Shown: piece by piece, positions 53,589 through 61,802 of the stretch
Layout of the letters: every line of letters starts with the position of its first letter
How positions within the stretch are numbered: position 1 is the stretch's first letter
From: Azospirillum thermophilum
Lineage (GTDB): Bacteria; Pseudomonadota; Alphaproteobacteria; Azospirillales; Azospirillaceae
Reading direction: 5' to 3'
Length of the DNA: 64,000 nucleotides
NCBI RefSeq assembly: GCF_003130795.1
Contig: NZ_CP029353.1
Coordinates: 883,501 to 947,500 of the forward strand
Made by a program: the position numbers and the translations under genes
Notes under the pieces: model-generated
What the model saw: the letters and a program-made list of their open reading frames with translations, nothing else
What the model was told of the DNA's origin: nothing
Databases searched by the model: none

Positions 53589-54521
53589 ATGCGCTTCGAC
53601 CTCACCGACCTGCGCCTGTTCCTCCATGTGGTGGAGGCGGCGAGCATCACCCATGGCGCCGAGCGCAGCCATCTGGCGCTCGCCTCGGCCAGCGCCCGCA
53701 TCCGCGGCATGGAGGAGGCGCTGGGCGTGCCGCTGCTGGAACGCGGGCGGCGCGGGGTACGGCCGACCCCGGCGGGCCGGGCGCTGGTCCATCACGCCCG
53801 CATGGTGACGGAACAGCTCGAACGGATGCGCGGCGAGCTGGGTGCCTACGCCCGCGGGCTGAAGGGCCATGTCCGGGTGATGAGCAACACCGCGGCACTG
53901 ACCGAATTTCTGCCGGAACTGCTCGGCAGCTTCCTCGCCGCCAATCCCAGCGTCGACATCGACCTCCAGGAACGCCTCAGCTACGAGATCGTCCAGGCGG
54001 TGGCGGAGGGGCTGACCGACATCGGCATCGTCTCCGATTCGGCGGACCCGGCAGACCTGCAGGTCTTTCCCTTCCGGACCGACGCGATGGTGCTGGTGGT
54101 GCCGCGCGACCACCCGCTGGCCGGCCACCGGCAGATCGCCTTCCGCGAGGTGATGGGGGCGGAGTTCGTCGGGCTCAGCACGGGCAGCGCCTTCCAGGAC
54201 CATCTCGACCAGCATGCGGCGCGGGCCGGCCGGCCGCTGAAGATGCGGGTGCGCTTGCGCAGCTTCGAGGCGGTTTGCCGGATGGTGGAGCAGGGGGTGG
54301 GCATCGCCGTGGTGTCGGAAACCGCCGCCCGCCGCTGCCGCCGCACCATGGCGCTGTGGACGGTGCGGCTGACCGACCCCTGGGCCAAGCGGGCGCTGAC
54401 CATCGCCGTGCGCCGCTTCGACGCGCTGCCGCTGCATGCGCAACGGCTGGTCGAGCATCTGCGGGCGCCGGAGGCTGCGGCATCGCGGCCGAGCCATGCG
54501 CCGCCCGCACAGCCGGCTTGA
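53589..54521 (+). CDS. LysR-family transcriptional regulator
   Basis: The 310-residue regulator starts MRFDLTDLRLFLHVVEAASI with the HTH (about 17-60) and has the periplasmic-binding-protein-like effector domain (about 90-295), including GHVRVMSNTAALTEFLPELLGSFL and VEQGVGIAVVSE. An upstream in-frame start would add 25 non-conserved residues. It is divergent from the TauE/SafE exporter across a 110-base gap, which suggests that it controls export, probably of a sulfur compound; metY is its downstream neighbour. That link is inference. Confidence 0.88.
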   Translation: MRFDLTDLRLFLHVVEAASITHGAERSHLALASASARIRGMEEALGVPLLERGRRGVRPTPAGRALVHHARMVTEQLERMRGELGAYARGLKGHVRVMSNTAALTEFLPELLGSFLAANPSVDIDLQERLSYEIVQAVAEGLTDIGIVSDSADPADLQVFPFRTDAMVLVVPRDHPLAGHRQIAFREVMGAEFVGLSTGSAFQDHLDQHAARAGRPLKMRVRLRSFEAVCRMVEQGVGIAVVSETAARRCRRTMALWTVRLTDPWAKRALTIAVRRFDALPLHAQRLVEHLRAPEAAASRPSHAPPAQPA

Positions 54522-54611
54522 CGTTCGCGTTACCCGGCCATACGCTCGCGCATCGTCAGCTTCCCCGGCAGTCAGCGGCCGGGGCGAGTTGGACAGGGCA
54601 GGCAGAATAAC

Positions 54612-54645
54612 GAGGGCCGCTCACCGTAAGCGGCCCTCATTCTAT
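54612..54645 (+). terminator. Hairpin terminator between lysR-like and metY
   Basis: GAGGGCCGCT and AGCGGCCCTC pair over 10 bp with a CACCGTA loop, followed by ATTCTATTT. It may end the LysR transcript or act as an attenuator in the metY leader; the metY start is 30 bases on. No SAM riboswitch core was recognised. Confidence 0.55.
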
Positions 54646-54674
54646 TTCCCATCAGGATCAAGGAGAGGACGCCC

Positions 54675-55985
54675 GTGGCCGAAGCCAAGTTCCTCAAGTT
54701 CGACACGCTGAGCCTGCATGCCGGCCAGCAGCCGGACCCGGCGACCGGGGCGCGGGCCGTGCCGATCCACATGACGACCTCCTACGTCTTCAACGACACC
54801 GACCATGCGGCGTCGCTGTTCAACCTGGAGCGGGCCGGCCATATCTATTCCCGCATCTCCAACCCCACCGTCGCGGTGCTGGAGGAGCGGCTGGCGGCGC
54901 TGGAGGGCGGCGTCGGCGCCGTCTGCACCGCCAGCGGGCAGGCGGCCCTGTCGCTGGCGATCATGACGCTGATGGGGGCGGGGGGCCATATCGTCGCCTC
55001 CGCCTCGCTCTATGGCGGCAGCCGCAACCTGCTGGCCTACACGCTGCCGCGCTTCGGCATCACCGCCACCTTCGTCGATCCGCGCGACCTCGACGGCTTC
55101 CGCGCGGCGATCCGGCCTGAGACGCGGCTGGTCTTCGGCGAGGTGCTGGGCAATCCGGGGCTGGAGGTGCTGAACATCCCGGCGCTGTCGAAGATCGCGC
55201 ACGAGGCGGGGCTGCCGCTGATGGTCGACGCGACCTTCGTCACGCCCTATCTCTGCCGGCCGCTGTCGCACGGCGCCGACCTCGTCATGCATTCCTGCAC
55301 CAAGTGGCTCGCCGGCCATGGCGTCGCCATCGGCGGCGTGGTGGTGGACGGCGGCAGCTTCGACTGGGAAGCCTCGGGCAGGTTCCCCACCCTGACCGAG
55401 CCCTATGCCGGCTATCACGGCATCGACTTCGTCGAGGAGTTCGGGCCGGCCGCCTTCGTCATGCGCGCCCGCGCCGAGGGGCTGCGCGACTTCGGCGCCT
55501 GCATGAGCCCGATGAACGCCTTCCAGATCCTGCAGGGCGTCGAGACGCTGCCGCTGCGCATGAAGGGGCACATCCACAACGCCCGCAAGGTGGTCGGTTT
55601 CCTGGAGACGGAGCTGGCGAGCGAGAAGGGTGCGGTCGCCTGGGTGTCCTACCCGGAGCTGATCGACCATCCCGACCATGCGCTGTGCGCCAGGCTGCTG
55701 CCGCATGGTGCCGGCTCCATCATCTCCTTCGGGATCCGGGGCGGGCGCGAGGCCGGCCGGCGCTTCATCGAGGCGCTGGGGATCTTCTCCCACCTCGCCA
55801 ACGTCGGCGACGCCAAGTCGCTGGTCATCCATCCCGCCAGCACGACCCATGCCCAGCTCGACGCCGAGGCGCTGGCCGCCTGCGGCGTGGGCGAGGACAT
55901 GATCCGCCTGTCGATCGGGCTGGAGGATTGCGAGGATCTGATCGACGACCTGCGCCAGGCGCTGCGCGCCGCGATGAAGGGGTGA
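54675..55985 (+). CDS. metY: O-acetylhomoserine sulfhydrylase (Cys/Met-metabolism PLP enzyme)
   Basis: The 436-residue PLP enzyme makes homocysteine from O-acetylhomoserine and sulfide. It has [76 protein letters not shown] and the PLP Lys210 in [11 protein letters not shown]. The usual VDNTFATPYL is [10 protein letters not shown] here (Asp185 kept, Asn replaced by Ala). The GTG start is set by AAGGAG nine bases upstream. An alpha/beta hydrolase follows after seven bases. Confidence 0.92.
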   Translation: MAEAKFLKFDTLSLHAGQQPDPATGARAVPIHMTTSYVFNDTDHAASLFNLERAGHIYSRISNPTVAVLEERLAALEGGVGAVCTASGQAALSLAIMTLMGAGGHIVASASLYGGSRNLLAYTLPRFGITATFVDPRDLDGFRAAIRPETRLVFGEVLGNPGLEVLNIPALSKIAHEAGLPLMVDATFVTPYLCRPLSHGADLVMHSCTKWLAGHGVAIGGVVVDGGSFDWEASGRFPTLTEPYAGYHGIDFVEEFGPAAFVMRARAEGLRDFGACMSPMNAFQILQGVETLPLRMKGHIHNARKVVGFLETELASEKGAVAWVSYPELIDHPDHALCARLLPHGAGSIISFGIRGGREAGRRFIEALGIFSHLANVGDAKSLVIHPASTTHAQLDAEALAACGVGEDMIRLSIGLEDCEDLIDDLRQALRAAMKG

Positions 55986-55992
55986 GACCGCC

Positions 55993-56796
55993 ATGGAGCT
56001 GACCGTCAACGGACAGACCGTCTTCGCCCACACCGGCGGGCGCGCCTTCGACCCGGCCCGGCCGCCGGTGGTGCTGATCCACGGCGCCGGCATGGACCAT
56101 ACGGTGTGGAGCCTGCAGAGCCGCTTCCTCGCCCACCACGGCCGCTCGGTCCTGGCGGTCGACCTGCCGGGCCACGGGCGTTCGGCCGGCGAACCGCTGC
56201 CGTCGATCGAGGCGCTGGCCGACTGGGTGGTCGCGCTGCTCGACGCCGCCGGCGCCGGCACGGCGGCGCTGGTCGGCCATTCCATGGGCGCGCTGGTGGC
56301 GCTCGACACCGCGGCCCGCCATGGCGGGCGGGTCGAGGCGGTCGCGCTGCTCGGCGTGGCGGAGCGGATGCCGGTCCATCCCGACCTGCTGGCGATGGCG
56401 CGCGACGGCGATCCCGTCGCCATCGAGCTGGTGGTCGGCTGGGGCCACGGACCGCGCGGCCATGTCGGCGGCTGCCGGGCGCCCGGCCTGTCGCTGATCC
56501 CCGGCGGGCGGCGCCTGATGGGGACGGTGCGGCCGGGGGTGCTGGGGGTGGACCTCGCCGCCTGCAACGCCTTCACCCGCGGGGCGGAGGCGGCGGAGGC
56601 CCTGTCCTGTCCGGCGCTGTTCGTCCTGGGTTCGGCCGACCGCATGACCCCGGCCAAGGCCGGGCGGGCTCTGGCGGCGCGGGTCCGGGATGCCCGCAGC
56701 GTCCTGCTGCCGGCGACCGGCCACATGGTGATGACCGAGGCGCCGGACGCCACCATCGATGCGCTGGCGGATTTCCTCAGGCTCAGGCGGGACTGA
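55993..56796 (+). CDS. Alpha/beta-fold hydrolase
   Basis: The 267-residue enzyme has the oxyanion segment VVLIHGAGMDHTVW (27-40), the nucleophile elbow GHSMG (Ser97), and a plausible Asp (GSADRMTP, about 218) and His (PATGHMVMTEAP, about 246) to complete the triad. It lies seven bases after metY and is probably co-transcribed. It is not a MetX-type acyltransferase by length or motif, so the shared operon hints at a hydrolytic step in the same sulfur or acyl metabolism, not proven. Confidence 0.87.
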   Translation: MELTVNGQTVFAHTGGRAFDPARPPVVLIHGAGMDHTVWSLQSRFLAHHGRSVLAVDLPGHGRSAGEPLPSIEALADWVVALLDAAGAGTAALVGHSMGALVALDTAARHGGRVEAVALLGVAERMPVHPDLLAMARDGDPVAIELVVGWGHGPRGHVGGCRAPGLSLIPGGRRLMGTVRPGVLGVDLAACNAFTRGAEAAEALSCPALFVLGSADRMTPAKAGRALAARVRDARSVLLPATGHMVMTEAPDATIDALADFLRLRRD

Positions 56797-56799
56797 GCA

Positions 56800-56826
56800 C
56801 CGGCACAATTGATGGCCGGTACAATT
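56800..56826. repeat. Two close direct repeats CCGGYACAATTG
   Basis: CCGGCACAATTG (56800-56811) and CCGGTACAATTG (56815-56826) repeat at 15-bp spacing, immediately after the hydrolase gene and about 97 bases before the histidine-kinase start. Repeats at this spacing can bind a regulator; nothing else supports that here. Confidence 0.4.
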
Positions 56827-56922
56827 GGGGATCGTCACGAGCTGTTAAGATTTCCCGGCCTAGCGTTGAGGCTCTGAAGGATCAGGGCCCATCGCGGCGC
56901 CCGTCCGGCCGGGAGCACGACA

Positions 56923-58068
56923 GTGACGCTCAGCGAGTCCGATGTCCGTGCCTTGATGAGCGGCGCGCGGGACGTGGCGGCGGTCCTGGCGGGCGACGGG
57001 ACGATCCGCTTCATCAGCGACGCGGTGCATCGGATGCTCGGCTACGACGCGCAGGCGCTGGTCGGCGGCTCCTTCTACGGGCTGCTTCATCCGGCCGACC
57101 GCGAGCGTGTGCGCCAGCGCACCGTCCAGCGGCTGCAGAGCCCGCCGGCATCGTCGGGCGAGATCGTCTTCCGCCTGCGCCATGCCGGTGGCCAGTGGAT
57201 CGACGTCGAGGGGACCGGCTACAACCGGGTGGAGGATCCCGGCATCGCCGGCATCGTGGTCAACCTGCACGACATCACCGACCGTGTGCGTGCCGAGCAG
57301 GACCTGATCCGCGCCAAGGAGGCGGCGGAGATCGCCAACCAGGCCAAATCCACCTTCCTTGCCACCGTCAGCCACGAGCTGCGCACGCCGCTGAACGCAG
57401 TGCTCGGCTTCGCGCAGCTCCTGGAGATGCAGGTCGGCAATCCCCCGGCGGCGGAGCGCTGCCGCGACTATCTCACGGCCATCCGGCAGTCCGGACAGCA
57501 GCTCCTGACGATCATCGACGACATCCTGGACATCGCGCGCATCGAGGCCGGCGGGCTGGGGTTGCAGGAGGCGCCGGTGGATCTGGCGGTCCTGGTCGGC
57601 CAGAGCGCCCTGATGGCCCAGGCGGCCTGCGTCAGGGTCGGTGTCGCGCTGTCCGTGGAGGTGGCGGGCGACCTGCCGCCGCTGCATGGCGACGAGCGGC
57701 GCCTGCGCCAGGCGCTCGACAACCTGCTGTCCAACGCCGTGAAGTTCACCGGCCGGGGAGGGCGTGTCGCCGTCACCGCCCTCAACGGGCCGGCCGGCGA
57801 TGTCCTGGTATCGGTGCGGGACACCGGCATCGGCATGACGGCGGCGGAGATCGCCGCCGCGCTGGTGCCCTTCACCCAGATCGACCAGTCCTTTTCCCGC
57901 AAGCACGAGGGCCTCGGCCTCGGCCTGCCGCTCGCCCGCCGGCTGGTCGAGCTGCATGACGGCGCGCTGACGGTCGAGAGCGTGCCGGGCGAGGGGACGG
58001 TGGCGACCATCCGCCTGCCGCACAGCCGCGTCCTGACGCTGGAGGCCCTGCTCGCCGCCGGCGCCTGA
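56923..58068 (+). CDS. PAS-domain sensor histidine kinase, soluble
   Basis: The 381-residue kinase has a PAS domain (about 10-125, with [27 protein letters not shown]), an HisKA domain with phosphoacceptor His151 in SHELRTPLN, and the HATPase part with the N box [11 protein letters not shown]1 DTGIGM and G2 GLGLGLPLA. It has no membrane segment, so the PAS domain senses a cytosolic cue, perhaps redox, oxygen or a ligand. There is no receiver domain and no adjacent response regulator (orphan kinase). It starts at GTG, preceded by GGGAG. Confidence 0.9.
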   Translation: MTLSESDVRALMSGARDVAAVLAGDGTIRFISDAVHRMLGYDAQALVGGSFYGLLHPADRERVRQRTVQRLQSPPASSGEIVFRLRHAGGQWIDVEGTGYNRVEDPGIAGIVVNLHDITDRVRAEQDLIRAKEAAEIANQAKSTFLATVSHELRTPLNAVLGFAQLLEMQVGNPPAAERCRDYLTAIRQSGQQLLTIIDDILDIARIEAGGLGLQEAPVDLAVLVGQSALMAQAACVRVGVALSVEVAGDLPPLHGDERRLRQALDNLLSNAVKFTGRGGRVAVTALNGPAGDVLVSVRDTGIGMTAAEIAAALVPFTQIDQSFSRKHEGLGLGLPLARRLVELHDGALTVESVPGEGTVATIRLPHSRVLTLEALLAAGA

Positions 58069-58083
58069 CCCGGGAAGCCGAAA

Positions 58084-58111
58084 AGGGCGCCCCGGTTTCC
58101 CGGGACGCCCT
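58084..58111. terminator. Bidirectional terminator between the kinase and Hsp20 genes
   Basis: AGGGCG-C-CCCGG and CCGGG-A-CGCCCT form an 11-bp stem with one mismatch and a TTTC loop. On the minus strand it is followed by TTTTCGG, a terminator tail for the convergent hsp20 gene. Confidence 0.65.
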
Positions 58112-58174
58112 CCATGATCCTGCCGGCGGTCCTGCCCGCTCACCCTGCCGGCCCCGGTTGCCGGGACGGCGGGA

Positions 58175-58669
58175 TCAGGCGGCCTGCGGAACCTTGCGGC
58201 CGTCGTCCGCCTGCGGTTCGGCGGTCAGCGCCGGCTGGCCCTGGGGCTTCGCCTCGATCCGGATGGTGCGCGGCTTCATCGCTTCGGGTACCTCGCGGAC
58301 GAGGTCGATGTGCAGAAGGCCGTTCACCAGAGACGCGCCGTTCACCTTGATGAAGTCCGCCAGTTGGAAGCGGCGCTCGAAAGCGCGCCCGGCGATACCC
58401 CGGTAGAGGAATTGGCTGTTGGCCGCGTCCTTCTTAGCTTTCCCCGTAATCACCAGCGAATTCTGGTGGGCGGTGATCTCCAGGTCCTCCGGACCGAAGC
58501 CGGCGACGGCCATGGTGATGCGGTAGGCCTCTTCGTCCATCTTCTCGATGTTGTAGGGCGGATAGGAGGCGGCCGCCTCGTCCCCGGTCATCGCGCTTTC
58601 CAGCAGGCGCGACAGGCGGTCGAAACCGACGGTGGAACGGAACAGCGGCGAAAGATCGTAGGTACGCAT
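58175..58669 (-). CDS. Small heat-shock protein (Hsp20/IbpA type)
   Basis: The 164-residue chaperone holds unfolding proteins. Residues about 35-140 form the alpha-crystallin domain (SYPPYNIEKMDEEAYRITMAVAGFGPEDLEI, ITGKAKKD, YRGIAGRAFERRFQLADFIKV, VNGLLHIDLVREVPEAMKP). The alphaproteobacterial IbpA start MRTYDLSPLFRSTVGFDRLSRLL supports the ATG at 58669. It has a heat-shock (RpoH-type) promoter and a ROSE-like RNA thermometer covering its ribosome-binding site. Confidence 0.92.
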   Translation of the reverse strand: MRTYDLSPLFRSTVGFDRLSRLLESAMTGDEAAASYPPYNIEKMDEEAYRITMAVAGFGPEDLEITAHQNSLVITGKAKKDAANSQFLYRGIAGRAFERRFQLADFIKVNGASLVNGLLHIDLVREVPEAMKPRTIRIEAKPQGQPALTAEPQADDGRKVPQAA

Positions 58670-58772
58670 GTCATATCCTCCGAATAGAGCGATATTGCGG
58701 TCGGGAACCACGGCAAGGGTCGATCCCCGTCTGCGAAAGTCCGACGGACCCCGACTGGGCATCCGCCGACAC
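58670..58772 (-). promoter_or_regulatory. ROSE-like RNA thermometer in the hsp20 5'-UTR
   Basis: Directly before the start codon the mRNA reads AUAUCGCUC-UAUUC-GGAGGAUAU. The UCGCU pairs with the AGGA of the Shine-Dalgarno with one bulged G, exactly the ROSE 3'-hairpin. The leader of about 100 nt has further GC-rich stems upstream. At low temperature the ribosome-binding site would be hidden. The family assignment is established knowledge applied to the seen pairing. Confidence 0.7.
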
Positions 58773-58778
58773 CATCCA

Positions 58779-58806
58779 AGATAAGAACCGGGTTCCCCGG
58801 TTCAAG
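58779..58806 (-). promoter_or_regulatory. RpoH (sigma-32)-type promoter of hsp20
   Basis: On the minus strand CTTGAA (58806-58801) and CTTATCT (58785-58779) are separated by 15 bases, matching the alphaproteobacterial heat-shock pattern CTTGAA-N15-17-CTTATnT. The spacer is covered by a GAACCGGG-TTC-CCCGGTTC palindrome, a possible operator. Confidence 0.65.
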
Positions 58807-58925
58807 AGGTGTGGTCGGGACCCGCCCTGACTTGCGTCCGGGACCGGAAACCGCCACTCACAGATTGTTAATCAGTTGCGGCGAGGCTCGTGCTTGGGCC
58901 GGACGGCCGCAGGAGGGGTACGGCT

Positions 58926-59348
58926 GTGGACGGCTCTCGCACCTTCTTCTTCAATGGTCCCTATGACGAGACCATGGCGCTGCTGATCGAGGCGCGCAAT
59001 TACATCGCCTACCACGAGGCGGTGGACCACCGGTCCTTGCCCCCCCATGTGCGCCTGCAGATTTCCTATGAGTCGATGCGCGTCACCAGCCGCCTGACCC
59101 AGGTGATGGCGTGGCTGCTGGCGCAGAAGGCCGTCCATGCCGGCGAGCTGACGAAACAGCAGGGCGCCAGCGAGGAATTCGCCCTGTCGGGCGGCGAGGT
59201 CTGCAGCGATCCCTCCGGTCCCGAGAACGAGACCCTGCCCGCCGGCCTGCGCAGCCTGCTGGAGCGCAGCCACAAGCTCTACATGCGGGTCGCCCGGCTG
59301 GACGAGATGGTGCGCGACCAGGTGCAGCAGGAGGCGGCGGTCGGCTGA
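58926..59348 (+). CDS. rcdA: RcdA-like protein (DUF1465), regulator of CtrA degradation
   Basis: The 140-residue helical protein matches DUF1465 (RcdA), an adaptor that helps ClpXP degrade CtrA during the alphaproteobacterial cell cycle. Visible features are YDETMALLIEARNYIAYHE, LRLQISYESMRVTSRLTQVMAWLLAQKAVHAGELT-like sequence (with HVRLQISYESMRVT) and LERSHKLYMRVARLDEMV. The GTG start has AGGAGG eight to nine bases upstream; an upstream in-frame start lies across the divergent promoter region. It is divergent from hsp20. Confidence 0.82.
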   Translation: MDGSRTFFFNGPYDETMALLIEARNYIAYHEAVDHRSLPPHVRLQISYESMRVTSRLTQVMAWLLAQKAVHAGELTKQQGASEEFALSGGEVCSDPSGPENETLPAGLRSLLERSHKLYMRVARLDEMVRDQVQQEAAVG

Positions 59349-59382
59349 TCCCCCCGGCAGCGCCGGTTTCCTGCGGACAACA

Positions 59383-59421
59383 CGAAGCGGGCGCCCGACC
59401 GGATCGGGCGCCCGCTTCGAT
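59383..59421. terminator. Bidirectional terminator between rcdA and rpmE
   Basis: CGAAGCGGGCGCCCGA (59383-59398) and TCGGGCGCCCGCTTCG (59404-59419) form a perfect 16-bp stem with a CCGGA loop. It lies between two convergent genes and can serve both. Confidence 0.75.
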
Positions 59422-59465
59422 ATGCGGCAACAGCGCTGGCTTGCGGTCCCGAAGAACCGGTCGGC

Positions 59466-59690
59466 TTACTTCTTGAGGCCGAAGTTGGCGAAGCGCTTGT
59501 TGAACTTGGCGATCTGCCCGCCGGTGTCGAGCAGCTTCTGCACGCCGGTCCAGGCCGGGTGCGACTTCGGGTCGATGTCGAGGCGCATCGTGTCGCCCGG
59601 CTTACCCCAAGTGGAGCGGGTCGTGAACGAGCTGCCGTCGGTCATCACCACGTTGATCTCGTGGTAATCGGGATGAATGTCAGTCTTCAT
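59466..59690 (-). CDS. rpmE: 50S ribosomal protein L31, cysteine-free form
   Basis: The 74-residue protein bridges the subunits at the central protuberance. It begins [29 protein letters not shown] and ends RFANFGLKK. No zinc-binding Cys is present, so it is the alphaproteobacterial zinc-free form. The ATG at 59690 gives the family start. The gene stands outside the main ribosomal cluster, as is usual. Confidence 0.96.
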   Translation of the reverse strand: MKTDIHPDYHEINVVMTDGSSFTTRSTWGKPGDTMRLDIDPKSHPAWTGVQKLLDTGGQIAKFNKRFANFGLKK

Positions 59691-59790
59691 GGCCGGGGTT
59701 CCTGCTAAACGAGCGGCGTCTATATCAAAGCGGACCCGGCGATGCAACCGGAATCGGTCGGCCCGAGGCGGCCGGGGACCGCCTCGGCGC

Positions 59791-59819
59791 TTGACACCCC
59801 AAGGTCCGGCCCATAAATA
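59791..59819 (+). promoter_or_regulatory. Promoter of the tetR-DUF418 unit
   Basis: TTGACA (59791-59796), a 17-bp spacer and TAAATA (59814-59819) make a near-consensus promoter. Its -10 region lies inside the palindromic operator at 59811-59844. Confidence 0.75.
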
Positions 59820-59844
59820 AACCGAACGTTCGGTCTATTTATGG
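59811..59844. promoter_or_regulatory. TetR-type operator
   Basis: The core ACCGAACGTTCGGT (59821-59834) is a perfect 14-bp palindrome. It is flanked by CCATAAATA on the left and TATTTATGG on the right, so the inverted repeat extends to 34 bp. It overlaps the -10 box and the start site. Autorepression by the TetR-type product encoded 30 bases downstream is the natural reading. Confidence 0.85.
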
Positions 59845-59873
59845 GCCGTTCCGTACGAGAGGGTTTCCGGACC

Positions 59874-60503
59874 ATGCGCGTCGTCGATCCGGCAAGACAT
59901 GACGAACGGCGGAGGGCGATCCTGCGTGCCGCCGCCCGCTGCATCGCGGACAAGGGGTTCCATGCGGCGAGCACCGCCGACATCCGTACGGCGGCGGGGG
60001 TGAGCACCGGGACGCTCTTCCACTATTTCCCCGGAAAGCAGGCGATCGCCGCCGCCATCGTCGATCTGGAAGGGGAAGAGGTTCGGGAACTGCTCGACGG
60101 CCTTGCCGCGGATGTCGCGGCCGGCGGCAGTGCGCTCGCGGCGCTGCGCCATGTGCTGGACGCCGTGGTCGATCATGCGGCGGACCCGGCGAACGTCCGC
60201 CTCGCCCTGGAGCTTGCGGCGGAGGCGGCGCGGGACTCCGACCTTGCCCGCCACATCGCCCGCAACGACGCCGCCTTGCAGGAGGGGATGCGGGCGCTGC
60301 TGGCAACGGCGGCGGCCCGGCGCGAGGCCGGAGCCGACCCCACCCTGGACGTCCGTGCGGCGGCGGCCTGGATCGGCGTGCTGATCGACGGCTTCTTCAA
60401 TCGGGCCGCCCTCGATCCCGGGTTCCGGGTGGGGGAGCAGCGGGCGGCGCTGCACCGTCTGGTCGCCTCGCTCATCGGCTCCTGCAGCATGGGGGTACGA
60501 TGA
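59874..60503 (+). CDS. TetR-family transcriptional repressor
   Basis: The 209-residue repressor has the N-terminal HTH (HDERRRAILRAAARCIADKGFHAASTADIRTAAGVSTGTLFHYFPGKQAI) and a helical ligand domain ending FNRAALDPGFRVGEQRAALHRLV. ATG 59841 is in frame but lies inside the operator only about 15 bases from the predicted transcript start, so 59874 is preferred. The stop overlaps the next gene by ATGA. It most likely controls its own operon; the ligand is unknown. Confidence 0.88.
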   Translation: MRVVDPARHDERRRAILRAAARCIADKGFHAASTADIRTAAGVSTGTLFHYFPGKQAIAAAIVDLEGEEVRELLDGLAADVAAGGSALAALRHVLDAVVDHAADPANVRLALELAAEAARDSDLARHIARNDAALQEGMRALLATAAARREAGADPTLDVRAAAAWIGVLIDGFFNRAALDPGFRVGEQRAALHRLVASLIGSCSMGVR

Positions 60504-61669
60504 CCGGCCGCATCGCTGAAGTGGATGCGCTGCGCGGATTCGCGCTCTTCGGCATCCTCGTTGTGAACATCCAGGCCTTCGCCTCGACCTTCTACGGCAG
60601 CGGCATCGTCGATCCCGCCTTTGCCGGGCCGCTCGACCGGATGGTCCGGCTGCTGGTGGCGGTGGTTTTCGAGACGAAGTTCTATCTGCTGTTCTCCTTC
60701 CTGTTCGGCTACAGCTTCACCTTGCAGATGGAGGCGGCGGACCGCGCGGGAGAGGCGCTGCCCGGGCGAATCCTGCGCCGTCAGGCCGGCCTGCTCCTCA
60801 TCGGCCTGATGCACGCGGTGCTGCTGTTCACCGGCGATATCCTGACCATCTACGGCGTGCTCGGGGTGCTGCTGCTGGCGCTGCGCCGCTTGTCCGACCG
60901 GACGGTATCGTGGCTGGCCGGGGTTCTGGTTCTGGCGACCGGCGGCGCATGGCTGGTCCTGGGCCTCCTTCTCGCCTCCGTCGGTGCCGGAACGGACGGC
61001 CAGCAGGCTGCCGGCGCGGCCCTGGCGATGCGGGATTCCTATCGTGGCGACGCCGCGGCGATCGTGGCCCGGCATCTGGCGGATCTTCCGGACGTCTGGA
61101 TCGCCCTTGTCCTGTTCCAGGCTCCTTGCGCGATGGCGATGTTCCTGCTGGGGCTGATGGCCGGGCGGCGCCAGCTTCTGCGCCGGATCGGCGAGGTCGA
61201 TGCGGCCCTGCGCCGGATATCTGTGGTGGGGCTGCTCGTCGGCCTTCCCGGAGCCGTCCTCTATGCGGCCGGCGGGGCGGTTCGCGGTGGTTCTGGCTGG
61301 GAACTCGCGGCATTCGGCATCGGTCTGCTGACCGCTCCGTTCCTGACGGCGGCCTATGGCGCCGCCGTCCTGCTGGTCTTCCGGAGGCCGGGCGGGGAGC
61401 GTCTGGTGCGGTGGCTGGCGCCGGCCGGCCGGATCGCCCTGTCCAACTATCTGTTGCAGTCGGTCGTCTGCGCCTTGCTGTTCACCGGCTACGGCGCCGC
61501 GCTGGTGGGCAGGGTTTCCCCGGCCGGTGCGCTCGGCATGGCCGCTGCGATCTTCCTCCTCCAGACCGTTCTCAGCCGATGGTGGCTCCGGCGCCATGTC
61601 TACGGCCCCATGGAATGGCTGCTGCGGGCGCTGACGATCTGGCGGGTGCCGTCATGGCGGTTCTCCTAG
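60500..61669 (+). CDS. DUF418 family integral membrane protein
   Basis: The 389-residue protein has about eight to ten helices. It starts with the DUF418/DUF1624 motif VDALRGFALFGILVVNIQAF and contains KFYLLFSFLFGYSFTLQME, FTGDILTIYGVLGVLLL and the C-terminal YGPMEWLLRALT with the family's P-E-W-LLR motif. DUF418 proteins are of unknown function, related to acyltransferase/heparan-N-acetylase-like membrane proteins. Here it is translationally coupled to tetR, so it is presumably the regulated product, perhaps a defence or efflux-type function. Its stop codon lies in a 14-bp tandem repeat. Confidence 0.88.
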   Translation: MTGRIAEVDALRGFALFGILVVNIQAFASTFYGSGIVDPAFAGPLDRMVRLLVAVVFETKFYLLFSFLFGYSFTLQMEAADRAGEALPGRILRRQAGLLLIGLMHAVLLFTGDILTIYGVLGVLLLALRRLSDRTVSWLAGVLVLATGGAWLVLGLLLASVGAGTDGQQAAGAALAMRDSYRGDAAAIVARHLADLPDVWIALVLFQAPCAMAMFLLGLMAGRRQLLRRIGEVDAALRRISVVGLLVGLPGAVLYAAGGAVRGGSGWELAAFGIGLLTAPFLTAAYGAAVLLVFRRPGGERLVRWLAPAGRIALSNYLLQSVVCALLFTGYGAALVGRVSPAGALGMAAAIFLLQTVLSRWWLRRHVYGPMEWLLRALTIWRVPSWRFS

Positions 61670-61697
61670 GGCGGTTCTCCTAGGGCGGTTCTCCTAG
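61656..61697. repeat. 14-bp tandem repeat, three copies, over the DUF418 stop codon
   Basis: GGCGGTTCTCCTAG occurs three times in direct succession (61656-61669, 61670-61683, 61684-61697), followed by a further GGCGG. The first copy contains the stop codon of the DUF418 gene. A unit of 14 would shift the frame if copies changed upstream of the stop. Confidence 0.85.
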
Positions 61698-61802
61698 GGC
61701 GGATCTGGCGGGGAACGGCGGGCGCCTTGTGGGGGCTGGCGGCCATTGCTATATGGCACACCGCCGGCGCCCCGTGCGCCCCGACCTGAGCAGGCGAAAC
61801 CG

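Noticed and set aside
54522..54674. SAM riboswitch before metY
   Set aside because: The position is right, but I could not find the conserved core of SAM-I, SAM-II or SAM-V; only a plain hairpin is visible.
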